DNA from: Ahrensia marina
Lineage (GTDB): Bacteria > Pseudomonadota > Alphaproteobacteria > Rhizobiales > Rhizobiaceae
Reading direction: 5' to 3'
Assembly (NCBI RefSeq): GCF_001293565.1
Contig: NZ_JXMU01000025.1
Location: 1-56,916, forward strand
DNA: 56,916 nt
Shown piece by piece: positions 17,138 through 25,212 of the stretch. The notes beneath the pieces are model-generated. The model made no database searches, had not been told where the DNA came from, and saw only the letters and a program-made list of their open reading frames with translations. The stretch's first letter is position 1. Each line of letters begins with the position of its first letter. The position numbers were made by a program, and so were the translations under genes.

Positions 17138-17293
17138 ATAAATACCTCCAATTGTGAAGTTGATAACATTAAAAGGCTGTCAGAAAATCTCCCGTTTGTC
17201 GAACCATTCTTAGTAGGATTTTATATTCCTTCAATCTATGATAAAGGGACATTTAACAGTCGCCGAACACAGCAAGTTACGCAGGGAAATCTT

Positions 17294-17497
17294 ATGTCAG
17301 ATCAGGATCAGGCTGAACTGCGCTTGTCTCATGCCCGTCTCAAAACAGAACATGCCGATTTCGATGCTGCCATCACGGCCATGCTGGCCATGGGCTGTAA
17401 TCCACTGCAAATCCAACGCATGAAGAAGAAAAAACTTGCGATAAAGGACAAGCTTAAGCAGTTGGAAGATGAAATTTTACCAGATATTATCGCTTAA
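17294..17497 (+). CDS. DUF465 (YdcH-like) small coiled-coil protein, second copy
   Basis: A 67-residue paralogue of the divergent neighbour, with [20 protein letters not shown] and then [19 protein letters not shown]. It keeps the HxxL...H/D core and the lysine-rich second helix of DUF465. The ATG follows CAGGGA. It ends 20 bases before purE and could be co-transcribed with purEK. The function is unknown. Confidence 0.82.
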   Translation: MSDQDQAELRLSHARLKTEHADFDAAITAMLAMGCNPLQIQRMKKKKLAIKDKLKQLEDEILPDIIA

Positions 17498-17517
17498 AGC
17501 CAGAAAGACCGCCTCTT

Positions 17518-18009
17518 ATGACTGAAAACAAAGTCGCGATCATTATGGGCAGCCAGTCAGATTGGCCGACCATGGAACATGCCGCCAATATGCTGGATGA
17601 TCTGGATATTGCCTACGAAGCGCGCATCGTTTCGGCACACCGCACCCCCGAACGCATGTATGAGTTTGCAAAATCTGCCAAGGATGATGGTTTCGCGGTT
17701 ATTATTGCCGGTGCAGGCGGCGCGGCGCATCTTCCCGGTATGACAGCCGCTTTAACACCGCTTCCTGTTTTCGGTGTCCCTATTCAAAGCAAGGCACTGT
17801 CCGGCCAGGATTCGCTGCTTTCCATCGTTCAGATGCCTGCCGGTATTCCCGTCGGCACTTTGGCAATCGGCAAGGCAGGCGCGATCAATGCCGCCCTCCT
17901 CGCGGCAGCGGTACTGGCCATTACAGATGAAGAATTGGCCGACCGCCTTAATGACTGGCGCGATGCCAATTCTGCCCGCGTTGCCCAATATCCTTCAAGC
18001 GAGAGCTAA
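17518..18009 (+). CDS. purE: N5-carboxyaminoimidazole ribonucleotide mutase
   Basis: A 163-residue class I PurE. Substrate-loop motifs are visible: [12 protein letters not shown] near residue 8, [13 protein letters not shown] near 41, and [13 protein letters not shown] near 64, followed by [22 protein letters not shown]. It converts N5-CAIR to CAIR in purine synthesis, taking the PurK product. purK starts 3 bases after its stop, so the two form an operon. No purine riboswitch or PurR box is evident upstream. Confidence 0.96.
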   Translation: MTENKVAIIMGSQSDWPTMEHAANMLDDLDIAYEARIVSAHRTPERMYEFAKSAKDDGFAVIIAGAGGAAHLPGMTAALTPLPVFGVPIQSKALSGQDSLLSIVQMPAGIPVGTLAIGKAGAINAALLAAAVLAITDEELADRLNDWRDANSARVAQYPSSES

Positions 18010-18012
18010 GCC

Positions 18013-19098
18013 ATGACCATGCCCCTCCCCGCCGGTTCGACAATCGGCATTATTGGCGGTGGTCAACTGGCCCGCATGCTGGCTCTTGCAGCAGCGCGTC
18101 TGGGCTTTAAGACAGCCGTACTGGAGCCGCAGGAAAATTGTCCCGCCGCACAAGTCGCCAATGTTCACATTCAAACAGCCTATGATGATAAAGAAGGCCT
18201 GGAAAAACTTAGCCAACTCAGTGACGTTATCACTTATGAGTTTGAAAATATTGATGTTTCCGCTTTAGAAAAGCTTTCATCGGATATCGATGTTTATCCA
18301 AGCGCACAAGCATTGCGCATTTCCCAAGACCGCTTGGTGGAAAAAACATTTCTGCAAAAATCAGGTCTCAATACTGCGCCGTATCGCGACATCGATAATG
18401 CGCAAACCCTGGAATCTGCTCTTCAAGAATTTGGCGAGCGCGGTATCTTGAAAACCCGCCGTTTTGGCTATGACGGCAAAGGACAAATCCGCTTTTCCGG
18501 CAAGCCGGACGATATGTTACCTGCTGAGGCGATAGAGGCGTTTGAAGGCGCACCGGCTATCCTTGAAGGCTTCGTCGAATTTACCTGCGAAATCTCTGTG
18601 ATTGCCAGCCGCGGACAGGATGGCAATGTGTCCTGCTTTGAGCCTGCGGAAAATATCCACAAGAACGGCATACTGTTTTCTTCCACTGTTCCCAGTTCGG
18701 TTTCTGAAGCAACAAAACAAAACGCGATTGATGAAGCAACACGGCTGATTCAGGCGCTTGATTATGTTGGCACATTGGGGCTGGAGTTTTTCGTCATGCC
18801 GGATGGCAGCCTGATTGCGAACGAATTTGCACCGCGCGTGCACAATTCCGGTCACTGGACCGAGGCGGCCTGTAGTGTTTCCCAGTTTGAACAGCATATT
18901 CGCTGTTGCATTGGCTGGCCACTGGCTAAACAGCACCGCCATAGCGACTGCGTTATGGAAAATCTTCTTGGCCACGATATCGAAAAACTGGTCACTCTTG
19001 CCGGTGATCCAAACATTGTTTTGCACAATTACGGGAAAGCTGAAGCACGCGAAGGTCGAAAAATGGGGCATTTTACGCAGCTTGCGACTCGTAAATAG
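18013..19098 (+). CDS. purK: N5-carboxyaminoimidazole ribonucleotide synthase
   Basis: A 361-residue ATP-grasp enzyme. The N-terminal pre-ATP-grasp fold has IGIIGGGQLARML. The central ATP-grasp carries KTRRFGYDGKGQ and AILEGFVEF, and the metal and ATP site LIANEFAPRVHNSGHWT is intact. It makes N5-CAIR from AIR, bicarbonate and ATP, feeding PurE encoded just upstream. Start alternatives are ATG 18013 or ATG 18019. A terminator lies about 80 bases downstream. Confidence 0.96.
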   Translation: MTMPLPAGSTIGIIGGGQLARMLALAAARLGFKTAVLEPQENCPAAQVANVHIQTAYDDKEGLEKLSQLSDVITYEFENIDVSALEKLSSDIDVYPSAQALRISQDRLVEKTFLQKSGLNTAPYRDIDNAQTLESALQEFGERGILKTRRFGYDGKGQIRFSGKPDDMLPAEAIEAFEGAPAILEGFVEFTCEISVIASRGQDGNVSCFEPAENIHKNGILFSSTVPSSVSEATKQNAIDEATRLIQALDYVGTLGLEFFVMPDGSLIANEFAPRVHNSGHWTEAACSVSQFEQHIRCCIGWPLAKQHRHSDCVMENLLGHDIEKLVTLAGDPNIVLHNYGKAEAREGRKMGHFTQLATRK

Positions 19099-19178
19099 CG
19101 GTAAATTTACCTATATTTCGGGCCAGACCGGTTGACATGTACCATCAAATATATGTATCCACCGACAACTGAATTCTG

Positions 19179-19199
19179 CGCGCCCACCGGCGCGTTTTT
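19179..19199 (+). terminator. Terminator after purEK
   Basis: CGCGCC (19179-19184) pairs with GGCGCG (19189-19194) around CACC, followed by TTTTT. A TTGACA at 19131 lies upstream of it, so a leader-type role before rpmJ cannot be excluded. Confidence 0.75.
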
Positions 19200-19244
19200 G
19201 TTTGGCTTGACACAAGTCAACTAAACCAAGACAGAGCAAAGAAC

Positions 19245-19370
19245 ATGAAGATTAAAAACTCGCTCAAAGCGCTAAAAGCCCGTGACCGCAACAACCGTTT
19301 GGTTCGTCGTAAAGGTCGTGTTTACATCATCAACAAGCAAAACCCGCGTTTTAAAGCACGCCAAGGCTAA
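19245..19370 (+). CDS. rpmJ: 50S ribosomal protein L36 (cysteine-free type)
   Basis: A 41-residue basic protein. It opens [14 protein letters not shown], continues with [16 protein letters not shown], and ends NPRFKARQG. This is the cysteine-free L36 form (YkgO type) standard in Alphaproteobacteria, lacking the zinc ribbon. A TTGACA hexamer at 19207-19212 may be part of its promoter. An imperfect stem (GCCGC/GCGGC, 19386-19410) follows the stop. Confidence 0.95.
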   Translation: MKIKNSLKALKARDRNNRLVRRKGRVYIINKQNPRFKARQG

Positions 19371-19462
19371 TTTGCTGTTCAGATAGCCGCAAAACACAAA
19401 GTTTCGCGGCGATCACAATTATTTGCATTTGACGAAGCGCATCTAAACCATAGATTGGTTTT

Positions 19463-20146
19463 ATGCGCTTTTTTGCTTTGTCATCGTCGATCTACTTATC
19501 ACTGCTGGTTTTAACCGGCGGAAGCCTCGCTCACGCGCAGGAAATGGATGACGGTATAATACAGCCCTTTGATGAAGAGTTAGAGCCGGTTCAACCGTCT
19601 GATGATTCGATCATACCGCAAGTCGATGATGTCCCCCCAGCCAGTGAGGCCGTAAAATCAGAGCGTGAAAAACGCATTGATGATTTTTTTGATCGCTTGA
19701 AAAAGACACGTTCGCCCGGCGCGGCAAAACGGCTGGCAAACAATATCTGGTCCGAATGGTTTCGCTCCGGCAGCGCCAGCATCGATCTTTTGATGGAATG
19801 GTCCGATGAAGCGACCAAACGCAAGGACTACCACATCGCCCTTGATCTCCTCGACCAAGTGACAACACGGCAACCGGACTATGCTGAAGGGTGGAACAGA
19901 CGTGCGACACTGCACTTTATTATGTCCAACTACAATAAATCTATGGCGGACATTCAAAAGGTTCTGGAGCTTGAGCCGCGCCATTTCGGCGCACTGTCAG
20001 GCATGGCCAATATTTTAGAGCGCTCCGGCAACAAACAAGCCGCGCTCGATGCCTGGCAGCGTGTCCTTGAAGTCTATCCGGCCATGCGTTCCGGACAAGA
20101 TGCCGTCATTCGCCTTTTCGATGAACTGAGCGGCGATCCGGTCTAA
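19463..20146 (+). CDS. Exported tetratricopeptide-repeat protein
   Basis: A 227-residue protein with a signal peptide (MRFFALSSSIYLSLLVLTGG...AHAQ). A Pro/Asp/Glu-rich linker covers about 27-65. TPR units from about 110 include YHIALDLLDQVTTRQPDYAEGWNRRA, a NYNKSMADIQKVLELEPRHFGAL segment and a KQAALDAWQRVLEVYPAM segment. It probably acts as a periplasmic protein-protein scaffold. A hydrolase gene follows 61-70 bases downstream. No specific function is known to me. Confidence 0.83.
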   Translation: MRFFALSSSIYLSLLVLTGGSLAHAQEMDDGIIQPFDEELEPVQPSDDSIIPQVDDVPPASEAVKSEREKRIDDFFDRLKKTRSPGAAKRLANNIWSEWFRSGSASIDLLMEWSDEATKRKDYHIALDLLDQVTTRQPDYAEGWNRRATLHFIMSNYNKSMADIQKVLELEPRHFGALSGMANILERSGNKQAALDAWQRVLEVYPAMRSGQDAVIRLFDELSGDPV

Positions 20147-20216
20147 TCAGGAGAACAGAAACTATTTATCCGGTCAAAGCGTTCCTGATTGTCCAATCCA
20201 TAAAAAAGTGACTGAT

Positions 20217-21311
20217 ATGAACATTATATATGCCCTTGTCTTCTTTCTTGTGGCGCTATTTTTTGTGCTCGCCGGCATCACACGCTTAGGCGTTTGGAAG
20301 ATCGAACGTGCCAATCCGCCAGTGGGCGAATATAAAACCGTCAACGACACCAAATTGCACTATGTCCATATCAAGAATGAAGGAAGTGCAGATTTGCCGC
20401 CGATTGTCTTTCTTCATGGTGCCAGCGGCAATCTGCTCGACCAGATGTCCATCTATGGCGATGCATTGAAAGGCCGTGCCGAGATGGTCTTTATCGACCG
20501 CCCCGGCCACGGCTATTCCTCGCGCGGCCCTTCATCCAATGATCGCCCTGACGGGCAAGCGGACACCATCGCAGCATTGCTGGATAGCCTTGGCATTGAA
20601 AAAGCGATTATCGCGGGTCATTCATTCGGCAGTGTTGTCACACTCAGCTTTGCGCTCAACCACGCAGACAAGACCATTGGCACATTATTGATGTCACCTG
20701 TCAGCCATCCCTGGCCCGGCGGCGTGAGCTGGTATTACAATTTAACCGCCATGCCCGTGATCGGGCACATTTTCACCGAGACGTTAGCCTTACCGGCCGG
20801 ACGGCGCCAGCTTGCAGGGGGGACGGCATGCGTTTTTGCGCCAAACAAGCCAACACCCGATTATACGGACGAAACCGCTGTGCGTCTGGTTCTGCGGCCT
20901 TATCACTTCCGCAACAATGCAACCGATGTTGCAGGGCTTCATGATTTTGTCAGCGAAGTTTCACCGCGTTACAGCGAGATAAAAACACCGGCAATTATTG
21001 TGACCGGTAACAGGGATGCGATTGTCCTGCCGGAAATCCACTCCCGCGGCCTTAATGCCGATATTGAAAATTCGACACTGGTCTGGATTAACAATGTTGG
21101 CCACAAGTCGGACCATGTCGCTCCAGATATTATGATCGCGGCGCTGGAAAATCTGGCAGGTGCTTCAAACGATCTGATGGCGATGCGCGATGCGCTCGAA
21201 GCCAAGGTCGCCGGCGATTCTTACGGTCCTGTTGAGAACTGTTTCGACAATGAAGAGTTCCGCGACAAAATCCGCATGGAGCTTGAACAAAAAACGGTCA
21301 CAGACAGTTAA
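20217..21311 (+). CDS. Membrane-anchored alpha/beta hydrolase
   Basis: A protein of about 364 residues. An N-terminal membrane anchor (YALVFFLVALFFVLAGI) is followed by an alpha/beta hydrolase domain. The oxyanion HGASGNLLDQ, the nucleophile elbow GHSFGS, the acid in GNRDAIV and the catalytic His in NNVGHKSDH complete a triad. The family includes esterases and haloperoxidase-like enzymes; the substrate is unknown. ATG 20217 is used; a GTG at 20208 in frame is an alternative and neither has a clear ribosome site. It is convergent with pyk. Confidence 0.82.
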   Translation: MNIIYALVFFLVALFFVLAGITRLGVWKIERANPPVGEYKTVNDTKLHYVHIKNEGSADLPPIVFLHGASGNLLDQMSIYGDALKGRAEMVFIDRPGHGYSSRGPSSNDRPDGQADTIAALLDSLGIEKAIIAGHSFGSVVTLSFALNHADKTIGTLLMSPVSHPWPGGVSWYYNLTAMPVIGHIFTETLALPAGRRQLAGGTACVFAPNKPTPDYTDETAVRLVLRPYHFRNNATDVAGLHDFVSEVSPRYSEIKTPAIIVTGNRDAIVLPEIHSRGLNADIENSTLVWINNVGHKSDHVAPDIMIAALENLAGASNDLMAMRDALEAKVAGDSYGPVENCFDNEEFRDKIRMELEQKTVTDS

Positions 21312-21346
21312 GCCTGCGACCGTAAAAAAGGTGGTTGCCAATCCGC

Positions 21347-22783
21347 TTAGATACCGGAAAGGCCGTCCGATCCGATATAGGCAATGCGCAACATATTGGT
21401 TGAGCCGGGTGTGCCAAGCGGAACGCCTGCCGAAATGATGATACGGTCACCGGGTTTGGCAAATTCCTCGTCATAGGCAATGCGGCAAGCCAGATCGACC
21501 ATATCATCCAGATCAGTCGCATCACGCGTGACCACACAATAAAGCCCCCACGTCAGCGCTAAGCGGCGTGCGGTCTCCACCACCGGAGACAGGGCAATGA
21601 TCGGCACCGCCGGACGTTCGCGCGCTGCGCGCAGGCCAGTCGTACCCGATGAGGTAAAGCAAAGAATTGCACTAAGATCGAGCGTTTCGGCAATCTGGCG
21701 CGATGCAGCGGAAATCGCATCGGAGCCGGTTGCTTCCGGCGCCGAGCGCTGGGCATTAAGAATACCGGGATAAGTCGGATCTTTTTCAACTTTACAGGCG
21801 ATCTGCGACATCGTGCTGACCGCTTCCACAGGATAGTCGCCAGCCGCCGATTCAGCTGACAGCATGACAGCATCAGCGCCTTCAAATACAGCGGTTGCAA
21901 CATCCGATACCTCGGCGCGCGTTGGCACAGGTGCCGAAATCATCGATTCCAGCATCTGGGTGGCAACCACGACAGGCTTGCCGGCAACACGGGCTTTGCG
22001 TGTGATTTGCTTTTGAATACCCGGCACTGCTTCCAGCGGCAGTTCAACACCAAGATCGCCGCGCGCGACCATAACCGCATCAGAAAGTTCGATGATCTCG
22101 TCAATGCGCTCAACAGCCTGCGGCTTCTCGATTTTCGATAGAAGGCCAACCTGACCTTTTGAAATTTTACGCACTTCAGCCAAATCTTCAGGGCGCTGAA
22201 TGAACGACAGCGCCACCCAATCGACAGATTCTTTTAAAACCGCTTCTAGGTCGGCATGGTCTTTTTCTGTCAATGCGCCTGTAGGAAGCGTTGTATCGGG
22301 AAGGCTAACGCCTTTTTTGTTCGATATTTTGGTACCGGAAACAACCTTACAGGTGATCGACTTGCCGTCGGTTTCTTCGGCAATAAGGGATAAACGTCCG
22401 TCATCAACCAGAAGACGGTGGCCGGGTTGAACCGATTCCAGAATTTCAGGATGCGGCAAATGCACCCGCGTATTATCACCTTCGCCCGGATTGTCATCCA
22501 TGACAAAGGTCTGGCCCGGCTCAAGTTCGACACTACCGTCTTTAAACATGCCGACACGCAGTTTCGGTCCTTGCAAATCGGCCAGAATACCAATCGGCCG
22601 TTCAACTTTTTCCTCAACGTTGCGGATTTTTTGAACCAAATCCCGCATCATATCATGGCTGGAGTGGCTCATATTAATGCGGAAAACATCCGCACCGGCT
22701 ACGTATAGCTTCTCGATCATCTCTTCGCTATTCGAAGCAGGTCCAAGAGTGGCAAGTATTTTAACTTTGCGACCGCGTTTCAA
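21347..22783 (-). CDS. pyk: Pyruvate kinase
   Basis: A 478-residue glycolytic enzyme converting phosphoenolpyruvate and ADP to pyruvate and ATP. Family motifs are ILATLGPASN at the start, FRINMSHSSHD, IGILADLQGPKLRVG, LSKIEKPQAVERI, MVARGDLGVELP and PTRAEVSDVATAVFEGADAV. The start codon is TTG at 22783, preceded by AAGGGGAA; Rhizobiales homologues begin with the same MKRxRKVKI. It lies 18 bases behind the DUF1036 gene, a conserved rhizobial pairing. Confidence 0.96.
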   Translation of the reverse strand: MKRGRKVKILATLGPASNSEEMIEKLYVAGADVFRINMSHSSHDMMRDLVQKIRNVEEKVERPIGILADLQGPKLRVGMFKDGSVELEPGQTFVMDDNPGEGDNTRVHLPHPEILESVQPGHRLLVDDGRLSLIAEETDGKSITCKVVSGTKISNKKGVSLPDTTLPTGALTEKDHADLEAVLKESVDWVALSFIQRPEDLAEVRKISKGQVGLLSKIEKPQAVERIDEIIELSDAVMVARGDLGVELPLEAVPGIQKQITRKARVAGKPVVVATQMLESMISAPVPTRAEVSDVATAVFEGADAVMLSAESAAGDYPVEAVSTMSQIACKVEKDPTYPGILNAQRSAPEATGSDAISAASRQIAETLDLSAILCFTSSGTTGLRAARERPAVPIIALSPVVETARRLALTWGLYCVVTRDATDLDDMVDLACRIAYDEEFAKPGDRIIISAGVPLGTPGSTNMLRIAYIGSDGLSGI

Positions 22784-22801
22784 TAGGGTTCCCCTTAATA
22801 A

Positions 22802-23299
22802 TTACTGTGCATTTGTATTCGTGTTCGTATTTTCGGATTGCTGCGCTTCATCGATAAGTTGAACCATCCAGCTTTGCTGGTTGCCGGTATCATATTCGCG
22901 AAAACCGGACCGTTGAAAACCACGTGCAAAGCAATCATTCACGCCGGTTATCTTAAACTCACGCTCTGCCACACACATGTTGACAGGGCCGTCCCAGCGG
23001 CCACCGCGCAGCGCATCTTCCGCATAAAGATAGTAATATCGCGATGCGAGCGGGCCTTCGATCAGCGTTTTGCATTTGGTTGGCTCCACATGCCACCAGC
23101 CCTCGGTAATCCAGCCGGTTCTGGCTCTGTAGCCTATGGAGACACCCACCAATTCCTGTGTTGCGTTGCAAACACGAAAATCAGCGCGCGCTGTCGTGGT
23201 TGCGGCAAAGGTGAAACCGGCACTTACCCCAACCACAATCAATGTGGCAGCAAGTGCGTTACGCATATAACTATGGAATCGTCCAAACAAGTCGTGCAT
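22802..23299 (-). CDS. DUF1036 periplasmic protein
   Basis: A 165-residue exported protein of the DUF1036 family. The signal segment is LAATLIVVGVSAGFTFAATTTARA. The domain shows RVCNATQELVGVSIGYR, then a TEGWWHVEPTKCKTLIEGPL block and YYYLYAEDA, with four Cys that may pair in the periplasm. The C-terminus is a short Asn/Thr repeat (NTNTNTNAQ). The function is unknown. It precedes pyk closely and is probably co-transcribed. ATG 23299 or ATG 23266 could be the start. Confidence 0.83.
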   Translation of the reverse strand: MHDLFGRFHSYMRNALAATLIVVGVSAGFTFAATTTARADFRVCNATQELVGVSIGYRARTGWITEGWWHVEPTKCKTLIEGPLASRYYYLYAEDALRGGRWDGPVNMCVAEREFKITGVNDCFARGFQRSGFREYDTGNQQSWMVQLIDEAQQSENTNTNTNAQ

Positions 23300-23502
23300 T
23301 ATCCAATTTATACCGACAAAAAATCAAAATTCTACCGGTTCGATATCGTTACTGTTTTTGGCATGGCTGCGTGACAAGTCAATGCAATTTTAGCAATTGA
23401 GTGTATTCACCAACGGAAATTCTACTTTGAAATTCAAGCATTCGCCTTGAATGAACAGCCAATGGCAACAATATTACGGGCAGCAACAAAAGGGCATCAA
23501 TT

Positions 23503-23811
23503 ATGGTCGACTTGTCAAAACAACAACAAACCGAACTTGAAGCGGCAGCCTTTCGCCGTCTGGTGTCACATCTTCGTTCCCGCTCCGACGTGCAAAACAT
23601 CGATATGATGAATCTTGCCGGTTTCTGCCGCAACTGCTTGTCCAACTGGTACAAAGATGCCGCTGAAGCCGAAGGCATTGAACTGGACAAAATGGAAGCG
23701 CGGGAAATTGTCTACGGTATGCCTTATGAAGAATGGCGCGACAAATACCAGACCGAAGCAACTCCAGAGCAAAAAGCCGCTTTAGCCCAAAAGGCGGCAA
23801 AGCACGACTAG
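23503..23811 (+). CDS. DUF1244 domain protein
   Basis: A 102-residue cytosolic protein of DUF1244. It has AAAFRRLVSHLRSRSDVQNI, MMNLAGFCRNCLSNWY and YGMPYEEWRDKYQ, all family-typical, with two Cys in FCRNCL that could bind metal (inference). AAAGGG precedes the ATG. Its TAG stop is formed by the edge of a repetitive element (see 23808-23912), so the native C-terminus may have been altered slightly. Confidence 0.87.
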   Translation: MVDLSKQQQTELEAAAFRRLVSHLRSRSDVQNIDMMNLAGFCRNCLSNWYKDAAEAEGIELDKMEAREIVYGMPYEEWRDKYQTEATPEQKAALAQKAAKHD

Positions 23812-23912
23812 AGCATGTCAGGAAAAGTGGGAACCGGTTTTCCGCCCGGACATGCGGCAAATCAAAGGGCTAGAGCGTGGATGCGTTTCAGTGAAAAGCA
23901 GACACGCTCTAG
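23808..23912. repeat. Interspersed double-hairpin repeat, copy 1
   Basis: This has two palindromic halves. GCATGTC...GACATGC enclosing GGAAAA...TTTTCC spans about 23814-23856, and CTAGAGCGTG (23870-23879) pairs with CACGCTCTAG (23903-23912). An inverted near-copy of 23827-23912 is at 56831-56916. Such elements with AAGTGGGAACCGGTTTTCC are common between genes in Rhizobiales. Its two CTAG edges supply the TAG stops of both flanking convergent genes. Confidence 0.85.
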
Positions 23913-25180
23913 CCTTCGTCGTCCCAGCTGAAATTGTCCGCACGGCCGGGCTGTGCGGGCGGCGGAACACCGTCTTCCACAAGGCGCTGGCGCACAGATT
24001 TGGCGATCAACGGATTGTCTACTACCGGCTCGCGTATCTCCAATACATCGCCCAGCAAAATACTGCCCCCGTCAAAATCGGGATCATCAATCGCTATCGG
24101 GTTTGTGCGTTGCAGATCGGCCTCCGTCTGCAAAGGCGGCAATGTCAGCAATGGCACATTTTCCGTTGCAAGCGAGGTTAACAGCGGCGAAGCTGCATCA
24201 CCGAGCAATTGCTTAAGCTGACGTTCGACATAAAACGCCATTTTGCGTTTGCCTGCGGATGTAAAATTAATCCCGTCATTGGCGCGCAGACGCACCTGCT
24301 GCCCTTTAATGTCAGATCCGGTCGTGATGAAATTGCCCGCTTCATCAACAAACCCATCCCAGATATCAACGAAATACCCACCGGCAGCTTCAACCGCCTG
24401 CCGGTAAATCTCGTTAAACGTCAATATGTCCGCCGACATTGAGCGGAACCGGAACGGCGGACTTCCCACCCACATGACAGGCGTATTGGTGTTGCGTATT
24501 GCCGCGATCAGCGCGTTCACGCGCGAAACATATTCCGCTTCCCATTCAGGAAGCCCGACTTTTACCGATTTGTTTCCAATCCGCATAATCTGACGGTCGT
24601 TGGAGCCCAGCATGACGACAACAATCGCTGGCTCAACCTCTGCAATGATGGCAGGTATTTCTTTGGGCCAATCATAAAAATCATCGCGCACGAGACCGGA
24701 AGAACCATTAGTGCGCGTTTCCACGATAACATTTGCAACATCTTCAAAGGCTTCGACCAAACCTTCACTCATGCCATCGGCGGTAAAATCACCAATAACG
24801 AGAACTTTGCGGGCATTTTCCGCTTTTTCAACATCCGGCGTTGAACCAGCCGAAGCTGTCACGGCGGCCCTTTGCGTGCTGCGCGCGGCAGGTTGCGCGC
24901 GTTTTTTGGTTGCTCTGCGTGGCGCAGCGCTTCTTTTATTCGCCTTGGGAACTGTCTGAATATTTTTATTCGGCGCATCTTTGCGCTTGAACAATAAATC
25001 AAAAAGCGTTTTCGGCCGCTCCTGCGCCTGTGCTGGAACGGTAAAGCCCAATGCGCTGAATACCGGCACGGGCACAGCCTTTTGCGCAACGGGCAAAAAT
25101 AGCGTTGCGCAAACAATCACACATAAAATCTTTGCCAAGTGCCGTATGCCAGGCACAAATGATTTCACTACTGGGACCAC
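23909..25180 (-). CDS. DUF459 SGNH-hydrolase-like periplasmic protein
   Basis: A 423-residue protein with an N-terminal membrane or signal segment (about 15-50). A basic Ala/Arg-rich linker runs 65-110, and an SGNH-fold domain runs from 125. GDF at 130-132 stands where classic GDSL enzymes have the nucleophile GDS. GSND at 192-195 keeps block III. DGIN at 302-305 stands where block V normally has D-x-x-H. Both catalytic residues therefore look replaced, although a GDF form may be usual in DUF459. The start is GTG 25180 by lack of a better one. The stop TAG lies in the repeat element. DUF459 members are linked to cell-envelope polysaccharide, which is inference here. Confidence 0.78.
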   Translation of the reverse strand: MVPVVKSFVPGIRHLAKILCVIVCATLFLPVAQKAVPVPVFSALGFTVPAQAQERPKTLFDLLFKRKDAPNKNIQTVPKANKRSAAPRRATKKRAQPAARSTQRAAVTASAGSTPDVEKAENARKVLVIGDFTADGMSEGLVEAFEDVANVIVETRTNGSSGLVRDDFYDWPKEIPAIIAEVEPAIVVVMLGSNDRQIMRIGNKSVKVGLPEWEAEYVSRVNALIAAIRNTNTPVMWVGSPPFRFRSMSADILTFNEIYRQAVEAAGGYFVDIWDGFVDEAGNFITTGSDIKGQQVRLRANDGINFTSAGKRKMAFYVERQLKQLLGDAASPLLTSLATENVPLLTLPPLQTEADLQRTNPIAIDDPDFDGGSILLGDVLEIREPVVDNPLIAKSVRQRLVEDGVPPPAQPGRADNFSWDDEG

Positions 25181-25212
25181 GAAACCCGCTCTTGCTAAGT
25201 TAGGTTACGCCG

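Noticed and set aside
17138-17517. Purine riboswitch before purE
   Set aside because: The conserved junction sequences of the purine aptamer are absent.
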